Assembly: GCA_041665525.1 (NCBI GenBank)
Contig: JBAYIS010000007.1
Span: 62,001-126,000 of the forward strand
Direction of reading: 5' to 3'
From: UBA8401 sp041665525
GTDB taxonomy: Bacteria; Bacteroidota; Ignavibacteria; UBA10030; UBA8401
Length of the DNA stretch: 64,000 nucleotides
In this document: positions 54,702-63,449 of the stretch, piece after piece
How the letters are laid out: the number at the start of each line of letters is the position of its first letter
Position numbering within the stretch: the stretch's first letter is position 1
Notes under the pieces: generated by a model
What the model was told of the DNA's origin: nothing
Databases searched by the model: none
Seen by the model: only the letters and a program-made list of their open reading frames with translations
Position numbers and translations under genes: made by a program

Positions 54702-55184
54702 ATGCTAACAAAGATCACAGAAAAACTAAAAGCACAATTTCCGGACAGCATCACTGCTGTGCTGGAATTCCGCGGTGAAACCACCGTGCATGTGAAAAAA
54801 GAAAACATCGTCGCAATCTGTCAATTCCTTCGGGACGATACAGCTTCCTTGTTTGATTACTGTTCGGATGTGTGTGGAGCAGACGCCTATACCCCGGAGA
54901 ACCGCTTCGAAGTAATCTACAATCTCTATTCTACAATATTGAACCACCGCATCAGAGTAAAAGTATTCGTTGACGAATCCGATTTACACTGCCCTTCTGT
55001 AACTTCGGTTTGGCCTGGAGCAAACTGGCCGGAGCGCGAGACCTTCGACATGGTCGGCGTTGTCTTTGATGGACATAACGACATGCGGAGAATGTACATG
55101 CCGGAGGAGTTCGAGTACCATCCATTGAGGAAAGACTTTCCGATGATGGGCATCCCGGATTCCATTCCACTCCCACGGAAATAA
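54702..55184 (+). CDS. nuoC: NADH-quinone oxidoreductase subunit C
   Basis: 160 aa of the 30-kDa subunit family. Conserved WPGANWPERETFDMVGVVFDGH and the C-terminal RRMYMPEEFEYHPLRKDFP signature are present. A structural subunit of the peripheral arm. Separate from nuoD, i.e. not the fused NuoCD form. Confidence 0.94.
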   Translation: MLTKITEKLKAQFPDSITAVLEFRGETTVHVKKENIVAICQFLRDDTASLFDYCSDVCGADAYTPENRFEVIYNLYSTILNHRIRVKVFVDESDLHCPSVTSVWPGANWPERETFDMVGVVFDGHNDMRRMYMPEEFEYHPLRKDFPMMGIPDSIPLPRK

Positions 55185-55209
55185 TCATCTAAAAAAATAG
55201 AACGATATA

Positions 55210-56466
55210 ATGAATGTAGAACAAGCAATGGAAGTCCGGCAGCAAAAGATCCTCGCTGCTCTGGAGAATAAAAACACCAGCGTCTATTTTCAGGATGCTC
55301 TGGACAATGAGATGGTCCTGAATATGGGACCGCAGCATCCTGCAACGCACGGTGTGTTGCGACTGCTGATAAAATTGGACGGTGAAACCGTTGCGGCCTG
55401 TGTGCCGGAATTGGGATATCTGCATCGCGGGTATGAAAAACTCGCCGAAAACTGCTCTTACCATGAATTTATTCCGCACACAGATCGCCTTGATTATCTC
55501 TCCCCGCTGATGAACAATACGGCCTATGTGCTTGCCGTAGAGAAATTGATTGGAATTGAAGCCCCAAAGCGTGCTCAATATATCCGTGTGATCATCTCCG
55601 AAATGGCCCGCATTTCTTCCCATTTGCTCGGGATCGGTGCACTGGCGATGGACGTGGGTGCATTAACTGTTTTTACCTGGGCGTTTCGTGAACGGGAAAA
55701 GATGTACGATATCTTTGAACTTCTGACTGGTGCGCGGTTTACGACAAGCTTCACCCGTATTGGCGGACTTGCACATGATATGAAACCGGAAGTGATTTCC
55801 GCGATAAAGGAATTCTTCGACCAGTTCCCGGAAAAATTCAACGAATGCCTTACTATGTTGAATACGAACAGGATCTTCGTGGAACGCCTGGACGGAGTTG
55901 GTACGATCTCGCGGGAGAATGCGATCGCGATGGGTATGAGCGGACCGAATCTGCGCGCTGTCGGTGTGGCATGCGATCTTCGCAGGACTCAGCCATACCT
56001 GGTATACAATGAACTCGACTTTAACATTCCTGTGTTCAATGACGGAGATTCACTTTCCCGTTATTATGTGCGGTTGAATGAAGTAAAGGAAAGTATAAAG
56101 ATCATTCGGCAGTGTCTGGAAAAGATGCCGGCCGGTCCGGTACATGCAAACGAACCGAAGAAGGTCCTTCCGCGCAAGGAACCAATCTACACCAAGATGG
56201 AAGAACTGATCCATGATTTTATGATCGTCAATTTCGGCGTAAACCCTCCCGTCGGCGAGATCTACCATGCAGTGGAAGCATCCAAAGGCGAGTTGGGATT
56301 CTATATCCAGTCTCGCGGCGAGGGACATCCCTGGCGGTTGAAGATCCGTTCACCTTCATTTATGAATTTGCAGTCCACATCGCTGCTGGTTGAAGGAGGC
56401 ATGATCTCGGATATTGTCGCTGTGCTCGGCAGTCTCGACCCGGTAATGGGCGAAGCGGACAAGTAG
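55210..56466 (+). CDS. nuoD: NADH-quinone oxidoreductase subunit D
   Basis: 418 aa of the 49-kDa subunit family, forming the quinone site. MGPQHPATHGVLRLLIKLDGE and GYLHRGYEKLAE mark the N-terminal half; the C-terminal FVILGSLDPVMGE-like end reads IVAVLGSLDPVMGEADK. Starts 25 bp after nuoC. A hairpin with a T-run follows the stop. Confidence 0.96.
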   Translation: MNVEQAMEVRQQKILAALENKNTSVYFQDALDNEMVLNMGPQHPATHGVLRLLIKLDGETVAACVPELGYLHRGYEKLAENCSYHEFIPHTDRLDYLSPLMNNTAYVLAVEKLIGIEAPKRAQYIRVIISEMARISSHLLGIGALAMDVGALTVFTWAFREREKMYDIFELLTGARFTTSFTRIGGLAHDMKPEVISAIKEFFDQFPEKFNECLTMLNTNRIFVERLDGVGTISRENAIAMGMSGPNLRAVGVACDLRRTQPYLVYNELDFNIPVFNDGDSLSRYYVRLNEVKESIKIIRQCLEKMPAGPVHANEPKKVLPRKEPIYTKMEELIHDFMIVNFGVNPPVGEIYHAVEASKGELGFYIQSRGEGHPWRLKIRSPSFMNLQSTSLLVEGGMISDIVAVLGSLDPVMGEADK

Positions 56467-56481
56467 ACAGGATTGTTAATC

Positions 56482-56518
56482 CTCCCGACGACACAAAATC
56501 GACGGGAGATTTTTTTTC
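56482..56518 (+). terminator. Terminator-like hairpin between nuoD and nuoE
   Basis: CTCCCG/CGGGAG plus CGA/TCG around a single mismatch, 7-nt loop, then ATTTTTTTT. It has the form of an intrinsic terminator yet lies inside the nuo run, so it may set the ratio of NuoA-D to NuoEF. Confidence 0.65.
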
Positions 56519-56537
56519 AGATAATTTCCCAAACATT

Positions 56538-57002
56538 ATGTTGACTCAAGAAAATCTTCAAAAGGCGCAGGATCTCTTCAAACGATATCCCCAGAAGAAA
56601 GCCGCCCTTCTTCCCATTTTATGGATCGCGCAGGAACAAGAAGGCTGGATCTCGCAGGAAATGATGAAATACATCGGCGATCTCGTTGGTGTTCCGTATG
56701 CCCATGTGCTCGGAGTCGTTACCTTCTATACGATGTACAATGACAAGAAACTCGGACACCACCATATTGAAGTGTGCACGAATGTTTCCTGCATGTTGAA
56801 AGGTTCCGATAAAATCCTTTCCACCGTCGAACGTATGTGCGGCACGAAACTCGGCACCACATCCGCTGATGGTAAATACACCATCAGCGAAGTGGAATGC
56901 ATGGGAGCCTGCGGCGGCGCACCGATGCTTGCGATCGGCGAGGAATATCACGAACATCTAACGCCCGAAAAGACAGAACAACTTCTTACCGGTTTGAAAT
57001 AA
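56538..57002 (+). CDS. nuoE: NADH-quinone oxidoreductase subunit E
   Basis: 154 aa, thioredoxin-like 2Fe-2S protein of the NADH module. Four cluster cysteines in HIEVCTNVSCMLKGS and VECMGACGGAPML. The N-terminal helical YPQKKAALLPILWIAQEQEGW is typical. nuoF follows after 41 bp that include a second weak hairpin. Confidence 0.95.
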   Translation: MLTQENLQKAQDLFKRYPQKKAALLPILWIAQEQEGWISQEMMKYIGDLVGVPYAHVLGVVTFYTMYNDKKLGHHHIEVCTNVSCMLKGSDKILSTVERMCGTKLGTTSADGKYTISEVECMGACGGAPMLAIGEEYHEHLTPEKTEQLLTGLK

Positions 57003-57005
57003 CCC

Positions 57006-57033
57006 GGCCACGGTTCAGCTGCGGCCATTTTTT
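57006..57033 (+). terminator. Weak hairpin with T-run between nuoE and nuoF
   Basis: GGCC...GGCC stem with interior mismatch followed by ATTTTTTT just before the nuoF ATG. It may be an attenuator; the stem is weaker than the nuoD-nuoE hairpin. Confidence 0.35.
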
Positions 57034-57043
57034 TATTGAGACT

Positions 57044-58309
57044 ATGGAAAAATACATTCTCCCGGAAATTCAGGATTATCACAAGATCGATGTGTACGAA
57101 CAGCACGGCGGTTATACTGCACTGAAAAAAGCGATGCAGATGAAACCGGATGAGGTCATCGAAGAAGTGAAGAAATCAGGATTGCGCGGCCGCGGCGGCG
57201 CCTGCTTCCCCACCGGCTTGAAGTGGTCCTTTATGCCGAAAGGAAATGACAAACCGAAGTACCTGGCCGTGAACGGTGATGAATCCGAACCCGGTACATT
57301 CAAGGACAGGAAAATCTTCGAATTCAATCCGCACATGATGATCGAAGGGATTCTGATTGGATGTTATGCAATGGGAATCACAACCGCCTACATCTATATC
57401 CGCGGTGAATACGGTAAATGGATTAAGATGGTAGACAAAGCCCTCGCAGAAGCGTACGCAAAAGGATATATTGGCGAGAACATCCTCGGCTCCGGATATT
57501 CAACGAATATCTACACCCACCGGGGTGCCGGCGCATACATTTGCGGTGAAGAATCGGCTTTAATGAATTCGCTCGAGGGCGAACGCGGTTATCCGCGTGT
57601 GAAACCGCCGTTCCCGGCACAAAAGGGATTGTGGTCTGCTCCCACCACCATTAATAATGTTGAAACTATGACGAATGTTCCGTTGATCATCAACAAGGGT
57701 TCGGAATGGTATTCAAAGATCGGAGTGGCAAAGCACCCCGGACCGATTCTCGTCGGAATCAGCGGTCATGTGAACAAACCTGGAGTGTATGAAATACCGA
57801 CCGGCGTTCCATTGTTGTCGCTCATTAACGATCCTCAATATGGCGGCGGAGTAACAGGCGGGAAAAAGATCAAGGCAGTCATTCCCGGCGGTTCTTCCAC
57901 CATGATCCTTCGAGGTGAGAATCTTGAAGGTGTTACCATGGATGCGGATTCGCTGAAGGCCGCAGGATCATCCGTTGGTACAGCCGGACTGATCGTGATG
58001 GACGAAGACACCGATCTGGTGAAAGTGCTCTCCCGTATCTCCCATTTCTATCATCATGAATCGTGCGGACAATGCACTCCGTGCCGCGAAGGAACCGGCT
58101 GGCTGGAGAAGATGTTGCACCGTTTCGAACACTATGAAGCACGCCAGGAAGATGTAGATATGCTGGTTAATGTTGCGAACCAGATTGAAGGCAACACCAT
58201 TTGTGCTCTGGGCGATGCAGCTGCCTGGCCGGTACAAAGCTTTGTGAAACGCTTCCGGGAAGAATATGAAAAACGTGTGAAAGAAAAAGCAGCTGTCGAA
58301 GCTGCCTGA
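57044..58309 (+). CDS. nuoF: NADH-quinone oxidoreductase subunit F
   Basis: 421 aa from the ATG at 57044 (a longer in-frame reading overlaps nuoE and is rejected). Binds NADH, FMN and a 4Fe-4S cluster: GLRGRGGACFPTGLKWSFMP (NADH/FMN glycine-rich region), NGDESEPGTFKDR, GAYICGEESALMNSLEG, and the cluster cysteines in ESCGQCTPCREGTGW with the distal Cys in NTICALGDAAAW. It is the last nuo gene here; a strong terminator follows and no nuoG is present. Confidence 0.96.
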   Translation: MEKYILPEIQDYHKIDVYEQHGGYTALKKAMQMKPDEVIEEVKKSGLRGRGGACFPTGLKWSFMPKGNDKPKYLAVNGDESEPGTFKDRKIFEFNPHMMIEGILIGCYAMGITTAYIYIRGEYGKWIKMVDKALAEAYAKGYIGENILGSGYSTNIYTHRGAGAYICGEESALMNSLEGERGYPRVKPPFPAQKGLWSAPTTINNVETMTNVPLIINKGSEWYSKIGVAKHPGPILVGISGHVNKPGVYEIPTGVPLLSLINDPQYGGGVTGGKKIKAVIPGGSSTMILRGENLEGVTMDADSLKAAGSSVGTAGLIVMDEDTDLVKVLSRISHFYHHESCGQCTPCREGTGWLEKMLHRFEHYEARQEDVDMLVNVANQIEGNTICALGDAAAWPVQSFVKRFREEYEKRVKEKAAVEAA

Positions 58310-58324
58310 TGTTTGTTCATCAAC

Positions 58325-58355
58325 GGCGCCGGCTATAGATCGCCGGCGCTTTTTG
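58325..58355 (+). terminator. Strong terminator after nuoF
   Basis: A perfect 8-bp GC stem GCGCCGGC/GCCGGCGC with an 8-nt loop and TTTTTG tail, 16 bp past the nuoF stop. Confidence 0.85.
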
Positions 58356-58386
58356 TTTTCCCACACCAACCTCATATTGGATCAGT

Positions 58387-59208
58387 TTGAAGAAAACGAT
58401 ACTTCCTCTTTTTTTCATCCTCCCTATTCTCATACTGGCTCAACAGCATCCGTTGACAGTTGAATCTGCCGAATTGATCGAACCAGGACACGCCAAAGCA
58501 GCCCTTGGCATCGCTCATTTTCGCAATCAACCATTCCCATTGTCGGGATTAACGGGAAACCTCTCAAAATTTGGAAATCTCCAGGTGGCCGTGTCGCTCA
58601 GTGAATTTGTCGAATTGAAAATGGAAGGCACCGCATTGAATTTACTGTATGTGACGAAACGGGATTCTGCATTTAATTCCATCCGTACCACACGGTCGAA
58701 TCCGACCGGCGATATCGGGGATTTTACCGTTTGGACAAAATTCGGAGTATTGAATGAATATCGCACGGGGATAGGTTTCTCGGTCCATTTCGGTGTACAA
58801 CTTCCGAATGCCAGCAACGAATCCGGACTCGGCATTGATGAAATGAATTTTTATTCTGCGCTCCTTTTCCAAAAACATTTCGCCGGACGGTGGAACGGGA
58901 ATGTGGGACTCGGGATATTAAGTGACCCAACCATCCTCGGCCAACAGCACGATGTTCTTATCTACGGACTGGCATATGAGCTTCCCGTCAGCAGTACAAC
59001 TTCCGCAATTCTACAAACATCCGGTCGGAGCGGCCATTCTGGTATCGGTATCCAGCGGTTGGCCAATGCTACCGCTTCGATCGAAGAGAGTTTCGGCAAT
59101 CTGGCTGTAACTTTTTCGGGAATAGTGAATTTTTCACCTGCAGATAATGCCAAAGGGATCTCTCTAAGCGTTTCATACCTATTTCACGTTGTTGATATCC
59201 GCAAATGA
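58387..59208 (+). CDS. Predicted outer-membrane beta-barrel protein
   Basis: 273 aa with a TTG start and a signal peptide (KKTILPLFFILPILILAQ). The rest is a repeated amphipathic beta-strand pattern (for example GIGFSVHFGVQLPN, GNVGLGILSD, GISLSVSYLFHV), fitting a small outer-membrane barrel of unknown function. No specific family is recognised. Its stop overlaps the ATG of the LD-carboxypeptidase gene (ATGA), so the two are coupled. Confidence 0.65.
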   Translation: MKKTILPLFFILPILILAQQHPLTVESAELIEPGHAKAALGIAHFRNQPFPLSGLTGNLSKFGNLQVAVSLSEFVELKMEGTALNLLYVTKRDSAFNSIRTTRSNPTGDIGDFTVWTKFGVLNEYRTGIGFSVHFGVQLPNASNESGLGIDEMNFYSALLFQKHFAGRWNGNVGLGILSDPTILGQQHDVLIYGLAYELPVSSTTSAILQTSGRSGHSGIGIQRLANATASIEESFGNLAVTFSGIVNFSPADNAKGISLSVSYLFHVVDIRK

Positions 59209-60149
59209 CTATGATCGTTAAACCGCGTCCATTGCGTAAGGGTGATCTGATAGGGATTATCGCCCCGGCAAGTCCGCCGTCAACGGCGGAGAAGATTTAT
59301 AAAGGGGCCGAATATCTGGAAAAGATCGGATACCGAGTTACGTTCGGAAAGAATATCGAGAAAATGAACGGATATCTTGCTGGTACCGACCAGGAACGGG
59401 CAGATGACATCCATACCATGTTTACCGATAAGAACGTCAAGGCAATCTTCACCGTTCGTGGAGGATACGGAACACCGCGATTGCTCCCCCTTCTTGATTA
59501 CTCCCTGATACGGAATCATCCTAAGATTCTTGTAGGGTACAGCGATATCACCGCCCTGCAACTTGCACTATTCAAAAAAACAGGATTGGTCACTTTCTCC
59601 GGTCCAATGTCCGGTGTGGAAATGTTCAAAGGGATAGATCCTTATACCGAAGAACATTTGTGGGCGGTGCTCACATCCACAAAAAGGATAGGAAATGTTG
59701 ATCAACCGAATGGGAGACCGCTGCAGTCGATCGGAACCGGCAAAGGATCCGGCACATTGCTGGGAGGTAATCTTTCCCTGATAACATCACTGATCGGCAG
59801 TCCGTACCTCCCTTCGTTCAAACAGTCAATTCTCTTTTTTGAGGAGGTGGAAGAAGAAACATACCGGTTTGACCGAATGATGAACCATCTTCGCATTTCC
59901 AATATTTTGCGGGACGCAGTCGGTGTTATCGTTGGAGAATTGACCGATGTAAAATCGAGCGACGTTTCCAGACCGTACCCCACAGCTGAACAAGTGACTT
60001 CAGAATATCTTGCACACTTTCGAAAACCAGTTGTCAGCGGCCTTGCATACGGACATGTACCGGTAAAACTCACCATCCCGATCGGGATCAAAGCCACACT
60101 TGATGCGGACAATAGAACGATTCGTTTCGATGAATCGTGCGTTCGATAA
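59205..60149 (+). CDS. LD-carboxypeptidase (S66 family)
   Basis: 314 aa. Motifs: GDLIGIIAPASPP at the N-terminus, FTVRGGYGTPRLLPLLDY, and the serine nucleophile region LVGYSDITALQLAL; the C-terminal Glu/His partners lie in GELTDVKSSD and GLAYGHVPVKL. The family trims the terminal D-Ala from tetrapeptide muropeptides (LdcA) or detoxifies microcin C (MccF). A recycling role is more likely here, since wall genes are nearby. Coupled to the upstream barrel gene. Confidence 0.88.
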   Translation: MTMIVKPRPLRKGDLIGIIAPASPPSTAEKIYKGAEYLEKIGYRVTFGKNIEKMNGYLAGTDQERADDIHTMFTDKNVKAIFTVRGGYGTPRLLPLLDYSLIRNHPKILVGYSDITALQLALFKKTGLVTFSGPMSGVEMFKGIDPYTEEHLWAVLTSTKRIGNVDQPNGRPLQSIGTGKGSGTLLGGNLSLITSLIGSPYLPSFKQSILFFEEVEEETYRFDRMMNHLRISNILRDAVGVIVGELTDVKSSDVSRPYPTAEQVTSEYLAHFRKPVVSGLAYGHVPVKLTIPIGIKATLDADNRTIRFDESCVR

Positions 60150-60157
60150 TTTTCCGG

Positions 60158-60198
60158 AGTGAAAAAAGTTGTAAAATCAGCGATTTTTCACTGCTTTT
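60158..60198 (+). terminator. Possible terminator after the LD-carboxypeptidase gene
   Basis: AGTGAAAAA and TTTTTCACT form a 9-bp stem around a 17-nt loop and are followed by GCTTTT. The loop is large, so the call is tentative. Confidence 0.4.
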
Positions 60199-60271
60199 CG
60201 TTGACAAACCGTCCATTTGTGCTTACATTTATATATTCTTTTGTCGATTTGCCTGTTAAAGGATTGTTTGC

Positions 60272-60862
60272 GTGTTGAATATTGCTGTCTTCGCTTCCGG
60301 ACGCGGTTCTAATTTCGAAGCACTGTACCGTGCAATTATAGACCAGCACATTTTGGCAAAGATCGTCGTCGTCATTAGCAACAACTCTGCATCCGGTGCG
60401 TTGACCCTGGCACAATCGTTCGGCATACCTGCCTATCATCTCAGCCAGCGTCAATTTCAAGATCCGAAAATGTATCAGCAAAAGACTCTCGAAACACTTC
60501 GGGCGTTCGGCACGAATTTTATAGTGCTGGCGGGATACATGAAGAAACTGGACTCGGAGATCATTCGTGAATTCCCGAACCGTATTATCAACATCCATCC
60601 TGCACTTCTGCCGAAGTACGGCGGCAAAGGAATGTTCGGAATGAATGTGCATTCGGCAGTGATCAATGCCGGAGAACGGGAATCCGGCGCCACGGTGCAT
60701 TTTGTAAACGAAGCGTATGACGAAGGCAACATCATTGCACAACAGACCGTTCCTGTGGATGCAAACGATACACCGGAGACGCTCGCCGCAAAAGTGCTGC
60801 AGGTTGAACATCGGCTGCTTCCGTCAATAGTTAAAATATTTTCAGAACAATCAGCAAAGTAA
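60272..60862 (+). CDS. purN: Phosphoribosylglycinamide formyltransferase
   Basis: 196 aa with a GTG start (60272; the TTG three bases later is possible). Transfers formyl from 10-formyl-THF to GAR in purine synthesis. Motifs: IAVFASGRGSNFEAL, the catalytic NIHPALLPKYGGKGMFG (Asn and His), and GATVHFVNEAYDEGNIIAQ with the catalytic Asp. purH follows by 13 bp. Confidence 0.94.
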   Translation: MLNIAVFASGRGSNFEALYRAIIDQHILAKIVVVISNNSASGALTLAQSFGIPAYHLSQRQFQDPKMYQQKTLETLRAFGTNFIVLAGYMKKLDSEIIREFPNRIINIHPALLPKYGGKGMFGMNVHSAVINAGERESGATVHFVNEAYDEGNIIAQQTVPVDANDTPETLAAKVLQVEHRLLPSIVKIFSEQSAK

Positions 60863-60875
60863 AGGACCATCAGAA

Positions 60876-62408
60876 TTGCTCACCATCAAGCGTGCGCTCA
60901 TAAGTGTTTCGGACAAACACGGAATAGTCGAATTTGCAGCAGCACTCCACGCTCTCGGCGTGGAAATTATTTCTACTGGAGGGACGCATTCCCTTCTTCT
61001 TTCAAAAAATATTCCGGCAAAACAGATATCTGAAATAACTGGATTTCCCGAAATCCTCGACGGCCGTGTGAAGACGTTGCATCCTGCCGTTCATGCAGGA
61101 TTGCTTGCCGTGCTGGATAATCCCGAACATAGAAAACAACTCGAAGAACATAAAATTCAACCGATCGATCTCGTTGTAGTCAACCTTTATCCGTTCGAAG
61201 AAACCATCGCAAAACCCAACATTCCATTGGAAGAAGCAATTGAGAATATCGATATCGGCGGTCCCACCATGCTCCGGTCCGCAGCAAAGAATTACCGGTT
61301 CACTGCTGTGATTGTTAACCACAACCGATACGAACCGTTTCTGAAGGAATTGCAGGAGCGAAATGTCAGTATCAGCGAAAATACAAGATTCGAGTTGGCA
61401 AAAGAGGTCTTCCAGCATACAGCGCATTACGATGCGGTGATTTCGGAATATCTCTCCGGCACAACGCAACAGCTAATCCTGCCGGAGACATTCACCTTTT
61501 CTGCAAGAAAATATACTGATTTGCGGTACGGAGAGAACCCGCATCAATCTGCTGCATTGTACGGAAAATTTAATGAGTCGTTGAAGAAACTGCACGGCAA
61601 GGAATTGTCGTTCAACAATATTATTGATGCCAATGCAGCTGTCAATCTGGTTGCTGAATTTGAAGAACCGACTGCAGTGATCATTAAGCATACCAATCCC
61701 TGCGGAGTGGGAAGCGCCGCAACACTGGAAGAAGCATACCGAAAAGCATTTGTTACAGATACGAAAGCACCCTTCGGCGGTATTATCGCGGTAAATCGAC
61801 CGCTGGATTTAAAGGCAGCCACGGCGATGAATGAGATCTTCACCGAGATTATTCTTGCTCCATCATTTGAGGAGGGCGTTCTCGATTTCCTTATGAAGAA
61901 GAAAGATCGCCGCATCGTTCAAATTCTTCATTCAACCGTTCAGGGTTACGATATCCGATCCGTTCCGGGTGGGTTGCTGGTTCAGACAAAGGATACCGGC
62001 CGCGTGCTGAAGGAACAGCTGAAAGTTGTGACCAAACGACAACCGACCGCTGACGAGCTTGCTGCCATGTTGTTCACCTGGAATGTGGCAAAACATGTTA
62101 AATCCAATGCAATTGTCTACGGTGCAAAGGACCGAACGCTGGCAGTGGGGGCCGGACAGATGTCCCGAGTCGATTCTTCTAAAATTGCTGTATGGAAATC
62201 AAAGGAAAGTAACTTATCTTTAGAAGGAAGCGTTGTCGCTTCGGATGCGTTCTTCCCATTCGCCGACGGATTGTTGGAAGCAGTTAGTGCCGGAGCAACG
62301 GCAGTGATCCAACCCGGCGGTTCGATTCGCGATGAGGAAGTGATACAAGCAGCAAATGATCATAACATTGCCATGGTCTTCACAGGAATTCGTCATTTCA
62401 AACATTAA
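60876..62408 (+). CDS. purH: Bifunctional AICAR transformylase / IMP cyclohydrolase
   Basis: 510 aa with a TTG start. Catalyses the last two steps of IMP synthesis. The N-terminal MGS-like cyclohydrolase domain (about 1-150; RALISVSDKHGIVEFA, STGGTHSLL, DGRVKTLHPAVHAGLL) and the transformylase domain (RYGENPHQSAALYG, IIKHTNPCGVG, FGGIIAVNRPLD, AVIQPGGSIRDEEVI) are complete. Operon with purN; mreB begins 9 bp after its stop. Confidence 0.96.
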   Translation: MLTIKRALISVSDKHGIVEFAAALHALGVEIISTGGTHSLLLSKNIPAKQISEITGFPEILDGRVKTLHPAVHAGLLAVLDNPEHRKQLEEHKIQPIDLVVVNLYPFEETIAKPNIPLEEAIENIDIGGPTMLRSAAKNYRFTAVIVNHNRYEPFLKELQERNVSISENTRFELAKEVFQHTAHYDAVISEYLSGTTQQLILPETFTFSARKYTDLRYGENPHQSAALYGKFNESLKKLHGKELSFNNIIDANAAVNLVAEFEEPTAVIIKHTNPCGVGSAATLEEAYRKAFVTDTKAPFGGIIAVNRPLDLKAATAMNEIFTEIILAPSFEEGVLDFLMKKKDRRIVQILHSTVQGYDIRSVPGGLLVQTKDTGRVLKEQLKVVTKRQPTADELAAMLFTWNVAKHVKSNAIVYGAKDRTLAVGAGQMSRVDSSKIAVWKSKESNLSLEGSVVASDAFFPFADGLLEAVSAGATAVIQPGGSIRDEEVIQAANDHNIAMVFTGIRHFKH

Positions 62409-62417
62409 ACAATCACT

Positions 62418-63443
62418 ATGGGTCTTCTAGACTATTTTTCAGCAGATATCGCCATCGATTTGGGAACTGCAAACACGCTCGTCTACATGAAGGGCAAAGG
62501 AATTGTTCTCAACGAACCGTCGATTGTAGCATTCGACCGGAACACAAAAAAGATCGTCGCCATCGGCAATGAAGCGCGAGAGATGCTTGGCCGGACACAC
62601 CGTGATATTCGCACCATCCGACCGATGCGGGATGGGGTGATTGCGGATTTCGAGATAGCCGAAGGAATGCTGCGCGAATTTATCAAAAAAATCCATTCCA
62701 GTTGGATGCCGAGCCGTCGAATTGTTGTTTGCGTGCCGAGCGGTGTAACAGAGGTGGAAAAGCGTGCTGTGCGCGATTCTGCAGAACACGCCGGTGCAAA
62801 GGAAGTCCATCTTATCGCTGAACCAATGGCGGCGGCGATCGGTATCGGTCTGGATGTTGAAGCACCGGTCGGAAATATGATTGTTGATATCGGCGGCGGA
62901 ACGACGGAAATCGCCGTCATCGCTCTCTCCGGTATCGTCAATGAAGAATCGATCCGCATCGCAGGCGATGAACTGAATAATGCCATCATCCAATTCTTCA
63001 AAAAGAACCACAATATTCTTATAGGCGAACGAACAGCGGAAGCCATCAAATGCGAAGTCGGCTCCGTGATGCCGATGAAGGAAGAAGTAACCATCCAAGT
63101 AAAAGGCCGCGACCTCGTCAACGGCATCCCGAAAACGACCGAAGCAAGTTCCGTGGAGATCCGCGAAGCATTGAACGAAAATATCTCCCAGATCATCGAC
63201 GGCGTAAAAATGACACTGGAACGAACTCCTCCGGAACTCGCTTCCGATATTCTTGATCGCGGGATTATGCTGACGGGCGGCGGTGCACTGATTAAAGGAC
63301 TCGATGAACGGCTCCGGCTGGAAACGAATTTGCCGGTGCACGTTGCAGAAGATCCGTTGACAGCAGTCGTGCGAGGTACCGGACGTGTATTGGAGAATCT
63401 CGAAAAATATCAGAAAGTTCTTCTCACCAGCAGAAGATACTAA
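62418..63443 (+). CDS. mreB: Rod shape-determining actin homologue MreB
   Basis: 341 aa. Polymerises under the inner membrane to direct lateral wall synthesis. Actin-fold nucleotide motifs: AIDLGTANTLVYMKGKGIVL (phosphate 1), IVDIGGGTTEIAVIALSG (phosphate 2) and MLTGGGALIKGLDERL (adenosine). The amphipathic N-terminus (MGLLDYFSADIA) is typical. mreC follows by 6 bp. Confidence 0.97.
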   Translation: MGLLDYFSADIAIDLGTANTLVYMKGKGIVLNEPSIVAFDRNTKKIVAIGNEAREMLGRTHRDIRTIRPMRDGVIADFEIAEGMLREFIKKIHSSWMPSRRIVVCVPSGVTEVEKRAVRDSAEHAGAKEVHLIAEPMAAAIGIGLDVEAPVGNMIVDIGGGTTEIAVIALSGIVNEESIRIAGDELNNAIIQFFKKNHNILIGERTAEAIKCEVGSVMPMKEEVTIQVKGRDLVNGIPKTTEASSVEIREALNENISQIIDGVKMTLERTPPELASDILDRGIMLTGGGALIKGLDERLRLETNLPVHVAEDPLTAVVRGTGRVLENLEKYQKVLLTSRRY

Positions 63444-63449
63444 GCTGCG

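Noticed and set aside
56897..57043. N-terminal extension of nuoF
   Set aside because: It lies within nuoE in another frame and lacks family residues; the ATG at 57044 starts the conserved sequence.
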